DNA from: Alteromonas sp. CI.11.F.A3
GTDB lineage: Bacteria > Pseudomonadota > Gammaproteobacteria > Enterobacterales > Alteromonadaceae
Direction of reading: 5' to 3'
Assembly (NCBI RefSeq): GCF_032925565.1
Contig: NZ_CP136708.1
Span: 2,790,001-2,854,000 of the forward strand
DNA length: 64,000 nucleotides
Both the position numbers and the translations under genes were made by a program. The notes under the pieces were generated by a model. It was not told the origin of the DNA and did not search any database. It saw only the letters and a program-made list of their open reading frames with translations. Numbering within the stretch: the stretch's first letter is position 1; every line of letters starts with the position of its first letter. This document shows, one piece after another, positions 59,201 to 64,000 of this stretch.

Positions 59201-59649
59201 CTGCGAACCGTTTTCATATATTCGGTATAGCTGGCGCCGAACTTATCGGTTAGAAATGTCTCTTCAGGTATTATCTGGTACTTATTCATGTACCACACAA
59301 ATAGCACAATGAAGAGAATATTAAGCGGGTTGGATGTGTAAAGCCCAATGCCAACCAAACACAGAAGCATGCCTACATACATAGGGTTTCTGCTGTACTG
59401 ATACACACCTGAAGTCACCAAACTAACAACACGTTCAGTTTTGATAGGATGTACCGAGGTTTTATGTTTTTTGAAAGAAGCGACGCCCAGTAAAGCGAAC
59501 CCTACACCCAGCAATACACATAGTGTTAGCGATTGTATCTTGAAGGGGTGATAAACACTCAAGAAACTTGCAACCTTGGTTGTCACCCACATTAAAATTA
59601 CCGCTATTAAAAAGACAACAACTGGCGGGATTTTTTGCTCAAGCTTCAT
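59191..59649 (-). CDS. Isoprenylcysteine carboxyl methyltransferase-family protein
   Basis: 152 aa with four hydrophobic segments. The core VTSGVYQYSRNPMYVGMLLCLVGIGLY contains the GxYxxxRNPMYxG motif of the ICMT/phospholipid methyltransferase (PEMT) superfamily. EETFLTDKFGASYTEYMKTVRRWL closes the SAM-binding region. Bacterial members methylate membrane lipids or small lipophilic molecules; prenylated cysteine is not expected. Overlaps the DUF1294 gene. Confidence 0.9.
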   Translation of the reverse strand: MKLEQKIPPVVVFLIAVILMWVTTKVASFLSVYHPFKIQSLTLCVLLGVGFALLGVASFKKHKTSVHPIKTERVVSLVTSGVYQYSRNPMYVGMLLCLVGIGLYTSNPLNILFIVLFVWYMNKYQIIPEETFLTDKFGASYTEYMKTVRRWL

Positions 59650-59739
59650 CGAACTTCCTTGTGGCTAATACGTAATTTAAAAGCAGCCGTTCAAGTATAA
59701 AAGCTATACCCAACACCTCGCTCGCACAAATATCCATCG

Positions 59740-60249
59740 TTACTTTTTGTCAAAGCGTACCGGCTCAACACCTTTATTTTTAGGTCGAATAACAACCGTG
59801 CTAGCCATTTTGTCATGCCATCCTTGTTTTTTGGTATCCCATAAAACCCATAAAAAGCCTAAGCCTAGGGGTAAAATAGAAACGTAATACCCTATATAGC
59901 GTATTATAGACTGGCGTATCGTGGGCGCACTTCCCGTTTTAGCATCAACGACCTTTGCTTTAAGCACCATTTTGCCTGGGGTGGCCGATTTATATACCCA
60001 GAATAATATTGTGGCGATTAACGGTAGAACATAACTAATTAAGACATCAAATATACCTACAACAGTGTTTTCAGCGGTCCAATATCCCTTGCCATAAATT
60101 AGATGCAGTAGTGGAAAGGTTACCGCTAATAAAAGTAATGTATCAATAATTGATGCGCCAAATCTAATCCCAAAACCTGCATACACATGATCTTCTTCGT
60201 ATTCTGTTTTATATTCAGCGCCAGTATCTGAGAGGCCCGTACTACTCAT
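59740..60249 (-). CDS. RDD family membrane protein
   Basis: 169 aa. The family name motif region is GFGIRFGASIIDTLLLL (R and two D-bearing helices), followed by VYKSATPGKMVLKAKVVDAKTGSAPTIRQSIIRYIGYYVS. Three membrane helices. RDD proteins are proposed ion or small-solute transporters. The end HDKMASTVVIRPK is typical. It follows the M23 peptidase gene by 14 bases and is likely in the same operon. Confidence 0.9.
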   Translation of the reverse strand: MSSTGLSDTGAEYKTEYEEDHVYAGFGIRFGASIIDTLLLLAVTFPLLHLIYGKGYWTAENTVVGIFDVLISYVLPLIATILFWVYKSATPGKMVLKAKVVDAKTGSAPTIRQSIIRYIGYYVSILPLGLGFLWVLWDTKKQGWHDKMASTVVIRPKNKGVEPVRFDKK

Positions 60250-60263
60250 TTATATCTCCATTT

Positions 60264-60776
60264 TCAATCAGCTGCGCTTAGGTACAATATTGGATCTAAA
60301 TAATGCGCTTTCTTGCTCCCTTGGGTCGACTCGTCGGCAAGCCAAAAATGGGGAAACAGCGCAACAATACTGTAGTGAAGATGGGGCGCTTTTCCTTGAG
60401 CATTGCCTGTTGAAACTACTGTACCAATTTTTGAACCACTAAAAAGCAGTGTAATGCCATCAACATCTATTGAATCAAGATGCGCATAATAATGCAGCCG
60501 CCACTTAGGCCCTAAGGCAAGTACTATGTTGCCGCCTTTAGGCTTTTGACCTTGATAGATAATAAGTTGATGTGTGGTTGCCAGCACCGAGGTGCCTTTC
60601 TGAGCAAAGATATCGATACCTTTATGGACCCCCGAACTGCCCCAAGGTTCATACCAAAAGGTGTCTTTGTTCCAATCAGTGGAACTGGCGTTGTCTACGG
60701 GAATAATTCGCGGCTCTGGTATAACAAAGCCAAGTAGTATCACTACGCATAGCCCCAACAAAATCCATCTCATCAT
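60264..60776 (-). CDS. M23 family peptidase
   Basis: 170 aa. An N-terminal membrane anchor (residues 3-20) precedes a LytM/M23 zinc domain. Metal ligands are in VHKGIDIFA (H and D), the H of LHYYAHLDSID and the H-x-H of PHLHYSIV. The small size implies a stand-alone catalytic domain. It probably cleaves peptidoglycan crosslinks or another Gly-rich peptide in the periplasm. RDD gene follows closely. Confidence 0.9.
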   Translation of the reverse strand: MMRWILLGLCVVILLGFVIPEPRIIPVDNASSTDWNKDTFWYEPWGSSGVHKGIDIFAQKGTSVLATTHQLIIYQGQKPKGGNIVLALGPKWRLHYYAHLDSIDVDGITLLFSGSKIGTVVSTGNAQGKAPHLHYSIVALFPHFWLADESTQGSKKAHYLDPILYLSAAD

Positions 60777-60890
60777 AAAGCCTTATGAACCCAGTAGTTA
60801 TAGAATGTTGTGACGCGTTGAGGCTATACTCGAAGTTTCATTTATTCATAGTCACATACTTGGCACTATTAACAATTAAAAAACGGCGAG

Positions 60891-61073
60891 TTAGTTTTTA
60901 CCGCAGCACTTCTTAAATTTAACTTTACTACCGCAGTGACAAGGATCGTTACGGCCAATCTTTGGTGCTGAACGAGTAATAGGGCTTTTTGGCGGGCAAC
61001 AGCTTGTGTTAGTACAACCCGTGCTAGATTCTTCAGAGGTACTAGCGCCATGCTTATTTGTATTGACAGTCAT
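60891..61073 (-). CDS. SEC-C motif zinc-binding small protein
   Basis: 60 aa ending [21 protein letters not shown], a complete SEC-C motif (C-x-C...CC) like the SecA C-terminus. [11 protein letters not shown] segment adds three cysteines upstream. The N-terminus is Ser/Thr-rich and disordered. It is a stand-alone SEC-C protein reminiscent of the PBPRA1643 group, though shorter. ATG at 61073 chosen over GTG one codon earlier. Role unknown, possibly zinc-dependent protein binding. Confidence 0.8.
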   Translation of the reverse strand: MTVNTNKHGASTSEESSTGCTNTSCCPPKSPITRSAPKIGRNDPCHCGSKVKFKKCCGKN

Positions 61074-61183
61074 CACTACTCTAATTTTTAATATTGGAAA
61101 ACACAGATTTTATCAAACTTGCGAAAAATATTCATGCAGACATAAACCAGTACAGCCCTGAAATGCTCGACCCACTTTTGTCA

Positions 61184-61513
61184 TTAAAGATTGTTACTCA
61201 CTGCCGTGTATGAGAATACTAGCTTGCAATTAATATGCTTTAGCATCTTGTTGACCGACGAGGGAACATCAACGATGTTGGTGTCTTTACTGCTAAGCAT
61301 CGATAAAAAAATATCGCAGTTGGAAAGTGCAATCTGTTGGCGTTCGAAGAAAATCATCAATGGGTCAAAGATATCCTCGGTAAGTGGAATTGTTCCCACA
61401 TAGCAATTTTTGTCTTCAACATAACGAGCAGATGAATTCGCCACTTCTCGTTCTAACGTGTGGGCTTGCAATTTGTTGAGCGATAGAAACCTAAAGCTAA
61501 CCTCTACATTCAT
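61184..61513 (-). CDS. Hypothetical 109-aa protein
   Basis: Soluble, no signal peptide. MNVEVSFRFLSLNKLQAHTL opens and DVPSSVNKMLKHINCKLVFSYT closes it. The layout (two strands, helix, then a C-terminal strand) vaguely recalls DUF4279-like immunity or small regulatory folds, but I do not recognise a family. A weak ribosome site precedes the ATG. Real coding is likely given length and lack of a competing frame. Confidence 0.55.
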   Translation of the reverse strand: MNVEVSFRFLSLNKLQAHTLEREVANSSARYVEDKNCYVGTIPLTEDIFDPLMIFFERQQIALSNCDIFLSMLSSKDTNIVDVPSSVNKMLKHINCKLVFSYTAVSNNL

Positions 61514-61820
61514 TTAAATTCCTGAAATTACCGTTGGCTTATAACATATAGTCAACTGACAGCGACGTTTGGCCTACTAAGGTGGAAAAACAAAGGTTAC
61601 CTTCTGCCCTCTTAAATTAAAACAAAATTTCACACGGTGAATACGGCTTATCAGTCACTGTCTAGCATTAGTTGTAACAGGCTAAGCCTTTACACTCGCT
61701 AAATGGAAACATCGCTTTTTGTTGCAAATTTGTTTTACAAAGCGTGCTAGTCACTCCAAAATATGAACCTAATACGTGTACTTCCCAATACATAAAAACA
61801 ACAACGACAAGAGCAAACTT
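61514..61820. other. Divergent promoter region of the hypothetical and M2 peptidase genes
   Basis: 307 bases without a supported gene, hairpin or repeat. Promoters for both directions are expected. Confidence 0.5.
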
Positions 61821-63644
61821 ATGTTTTCTACCAAACGCACCATTGTCGCAGCATTCGTTAGCATTACGCTGATAGGCTGCGGTGAAGCTACCACTAAGAC
61901 TGAAACGATGCCTGCGGCACCGACCGCTAAAGAAGCGCAAGAATTCCTTATCAATGCGCAAAACGATATTAGTAAAATGCAAGTTCCAGCCGCTCATGCC
62001 GAGTGGAGTTATGCTACTAACATCAATTTTGATACCGCCGCAGTAAGTGCCTATTTCAATGAAGTACTGTCCACCAAAGTCGCGGTGTTAGCCAAAGAAG
62101 CGGCTAAATTTAACGATGTTGAAGTTGATGAGGATACCCGTCGTCAACTTAACCTGCTTAAAAACGGGCTGACCATGCCACCTCCGTCAGATCCGGCTAA
62201 AGCAGAACAACTTGCTAAAATTGGCTCTGAGCTAAGTGCAATGTATGGTTCCGGCCAGTACTGCATGGAAGATGGCACCTGTAAAAGCCTGGTAGAGATG
62301 AGCAGTGAAATGGCGACTATTCGCGATGCCGACACCTTACTAGAGTACTGGAAAGGCTGGCGAGAAGTGTCTGTGCCTATGAAGCCGCTGTATGAACAAC
62401 AGGTAAATTTGGCTAACGAAGGCGCTGCTGAATTAGGCTTTCAAAATGTGAGCGAACTATGGCGCGGTAAATACGATATGCCAGCCGACGACTTCCCGAA
62501 AGAACTTGATAGGTTGTGGGGACAAGTTGCGCCTTTCTACGAATCGCTACACTGCCACGTTCGTGCTAAGTTAGGTGAGCATTATGGTGAAGAATTGGTT
62601 CCTCAAGACCAACCAATTCCAGCGCACTTGTTAGGCAATATGTGGGCGCAAACCTGGGGCAATGTTTACGATATCGTGAAGCCTGAACAAGAAATGTCAG
62701 TACCCGATGTTACTTCATCGCTCGTGGCTCAAGACTATGATGAAATAAAAATGGTGAAACAGGCTGAATCTTTCTTTTCTTCATTGGGCTTTGCGCCGCT
62801 GCCTGATACGTTTTGGGAACGTTCTATGTTCCAAAAACCTGAAGGCCGAGATGCGCAGTGTCACGCTTCAGCATGGGACTTAGACGACAAAGACGATTTA
62901 CGTATAAAGATGTGTATTCAAAAAACGGGAGAAGAGTTTAACGTTATTCACCATGAACTGGGTCACAACTATTACCAACGTGCTTATAAAGACCAGCCTT
63001 TACTGTATCGCGGTTCAGCTAACGATGGCTTCCATGAAGCGATTGGCGACACCATTGCTCTTTCTATCACCCCTAAGTACCTTAAAGAAATTGGTTTGAT
63101 TGACGAAATTCCAGATGCATCTAACGACATAGGCATGCTGATGCAGGTGGCACTAGATAAAATTGCCTTTATTCCATTTGGTTTGATGGTCGATCAATGG
63201 CGCTGGAAAGTGATGGCAGGTGAAGTATCACCTGACCAATACAATACACTTTGGTGGGAATTAAGAGAAAAATACCAAGGCGTAAAAGCACCGGTAGACA
63301 GACCTGCTGATGCATTCGACCCAGGCGCTAAATATCATGTTCCGGCTAACGTGCCCTACACTCGCTATTTCTTAGCGCATATTTTGCAATTCCAGTTCCA
63401 TAAAGCCTTGTGTGACATTGCAGGTGACGAAGGCCCACTTAACCGCTGCTCTATTTATAACAGTGAAGAAGCAGGTACCGCGCTAAACGCCATGCTTGAA
63501 ATGGGCGTAAGTGAACCTTGGCAAAATGCGTTAGAAACCCTTACTGGCTCACCTGAAATGGATGCAAGTACCATTGCTGACTACTTTGCACCGTTAAAAA
63601 CGTGGTTAGATGAGCAAAATGCGACGCGTCAGTGTGGATGGTAA
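61821..63644 (+). CDS. M2 family (ACE-like) peptidyl-dipeptidase lipoprotein
   Basis: 607 aa. Lipobox LIGC near residue 16. The angiotensin-converting-enzyme fold is recognisable from EDGTCKSLVEMSSEMATIRD through to the zinc site IHHELGHNYYQ (H378, E379, H382) with third ligand E406 in GFHEAIGDT, a 24-residue gap as in ACE. Later blocks FIPFGLMVDQWRWKVMAGE and YTRYFLAHILQFQFHKALC are family features. It removes C-terminal dipeptides from peptides, here probably in the periplasm. ATG at 61821 is the start; the longer frame from 61776 is not supported. Confidence 0.95.
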   Translation: MFSTKRTIVAAFVSITLIGCGEATTKTETMPAAPTAKEAQEFLINAQNDISKMQVPAAHAEWSYATNINFDTAAVSAYFNEVLSTKVAVLAKEAAKFNDVEVDEDTRRQLNLLKNGLTMPPPSDPAKAEQLAKIGSELSAMYGSGQYCMEDGTCKSLVEMSSEMATIRDADTLLEYWKGWREVSVPMKPLYEQQVNLANEGAAELGFQNVSELWRGKYDMPADDFPKELDRLWGQVAPFYESLHCHVRAKLGEHYGEELVPQDQPIPAHLLGNMWAQTWGNVYDIVKPEQEMSVPDVTSSLVAQDYDEIKMVKQAESFFSSLGFAPLPDTFWERSMFQKPEGRDAQCHASAWDLDDKDDLRIKMCIQKTGEEFNVIHHELGHNYYQRAYKDQPLLYRGSANDGFHEAIGDTIALSITPKYLKEIGLIDEIPDASNDIGMLMQVALDKIAFIPFGLMVDQWRWKVMAGEVSPDQYNTLWWELREKYQGVKAPVDRPADAFDPGAKYHVPANVPYTRYFLAHILQFQFHKALCDIAGDEGPLNRCSIYNSEEAGTALNAMLEMGVSEPWQNALETLTGSPEMDASTIADYFAPLKTWLDEQNATRQCGW

Positions 63645-63673
63645 TTTTTAAGCCAACTAAATGATTTAATAGT

Positions 63674-63702
63674 AGAACCTCGTTAATCGGGGTTCTTTTT
63701 TA
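63674..63702 (+). terminator. Rho-independent terminator after the M2 peptidase gene
   Basis: AGAACC pairs with GGTTCT, extended by CG/CG, around a short TTAAT loop, then a run of six T. Confidence 0.82.
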
Positions 63703-63806
63703 TCTGCATTAATCGTTGGCGCCTACAAAATTAATACTTATGTCCCATTTTTACTAGGCTAACCCTAGTATATCGTAGCGCTTGATCCCAATTCCCGAGC
63801 GTATTT

Positions 63807-64000
63807 ATGACTTCTGTAGTGGTAAGATTTCTGGTTACCGCCACTATACTATTACCTATTGTTTTTTCTTTAGCGGCCACATCTCGTGCTGCTGACTTCC
63901 CCCTGCCTGTATTTAAAAGTTTTTCTATCGAAGAAGGCTTATCGCAAGTATCAGTTTTAGACATTGCAGAAGATAAAAACGGTTATATTTGGCTGGCAAC
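63807..64000 (+). CDS. Two-component-type propeller sensor, N-terminal part (3' truncated by window edge)
   Basis: The frame is open from ATG at 63807 to the window end (64 codons). A signal peptide (FLVTATILLPIVFSLAATSRAA) is followed by FKSFSIEEGLSQVSVLDIAEDKNGYIWLAT. The LSQ-SV-DI--D--GYIWLAT pattern is the first blade of the two-component regulator propeller (Reg_prop) found in hybrid sensor kinases and GGDEF proteins of Alteromonadales. The output domain is beyond the window. Confidence 0.8.
   Translation, partial: MTSVVVRFLVTATILLPIVFSLAATSRAADFPLPVFKSFSIEEGLSQVSVLDIAEDKNGYIWLA

Overview
The window reads as chromosome of a marine gammaproteobacterium of the Alteromonas type (order Alteromonadales). 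The core genes are close relatives of their E. coli counterparts and keep E. coli-like neighbourhoods: ydjA/sppA, cspD-clpS-clpA, icd/rluE, mnmA-hflD-purB with roxA nearby, and divergent ppsA/ppsR. The accessory genes are typical of an alginate-eating marine heterotroph: a TonB-dependent receptor, PL6 and PL7 alginate lyases and a GlyGly-CTERM lipoprotein. The identification rests on gene content and remembered family features, not on a database search.

Layout. Bases 1-8.6 kb hold housekeeping genes: a DUF2797 tail, ydjA, DoxX, sppA-sprT, yfbV, trxB, aat-bpt (N-degron tagging) and infA. From 8.9 to 12 kb lies the proteolysis module clpA-clpS with divergent cspD; aat, bpt, clpS and clpA together form a complete N-degron pathway within 6 kb. 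From 12.4 to 22 kb come monomeric icd, rluE, mnmA-hflD-purB, a membrane nucleotide cyclase with a substituted catalytic residue, roxA and a GNAT protein. From 22 to 26.2 kb are a DUF4826 gene, the large flavin/Fe-S dehydrogenase ydiJ, and ppnP.

From about 26.2 to 35.2 kb is an accessory patch of small, mostly membrane or secreted genes on both strands. It carries inverted repeats with CCTAAC/GTTAGG or similar ends, a duplicated 26-bp boundary motif, a diverged pair of ~105-bp repeats and a gene remnant. This looks like the debris of an integron-type gene-cassette array lacking an integrase (inference). Embedded in it is a PadR - HAAS - metallophosphoesterase operon with a clear palindromic operator.

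From 35.3 to 47.8 kb is an alginate/uronate utilisation locus. On the minus strand it carries an SDR, an NRAMP-fold transporter without the usual metal motifs, a gluconokinase and a PL6 lyase. On the plus strand it carries a TonB-dependent receptor, a PL7 lipoprotein lyase, a LacI regulator and an AEC-family carrier. Two AAACCGGTTT palindromes lie in the divergent promoter region and are probable LacI-family operators. From 48.3 to 51.2 kb is a two-subunit Tat-exported molybdenum hydroxylase. From 51.4 to 54.9 kb are ppsA and ppsR. From 55 to 61.5 kb is a minus-strand run of envelope and small-enzyme genes. The window ends with an M2 (ACE-like) lipoprotein peptidase and the start of a two-component-type propeller sensor.

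No rRNA, tRNA, CRISPR array, transposase, integrase or prophage gene was recognised. Intergenic DNA repeatedly contains degenerate 9-18 bp tandem repeats.
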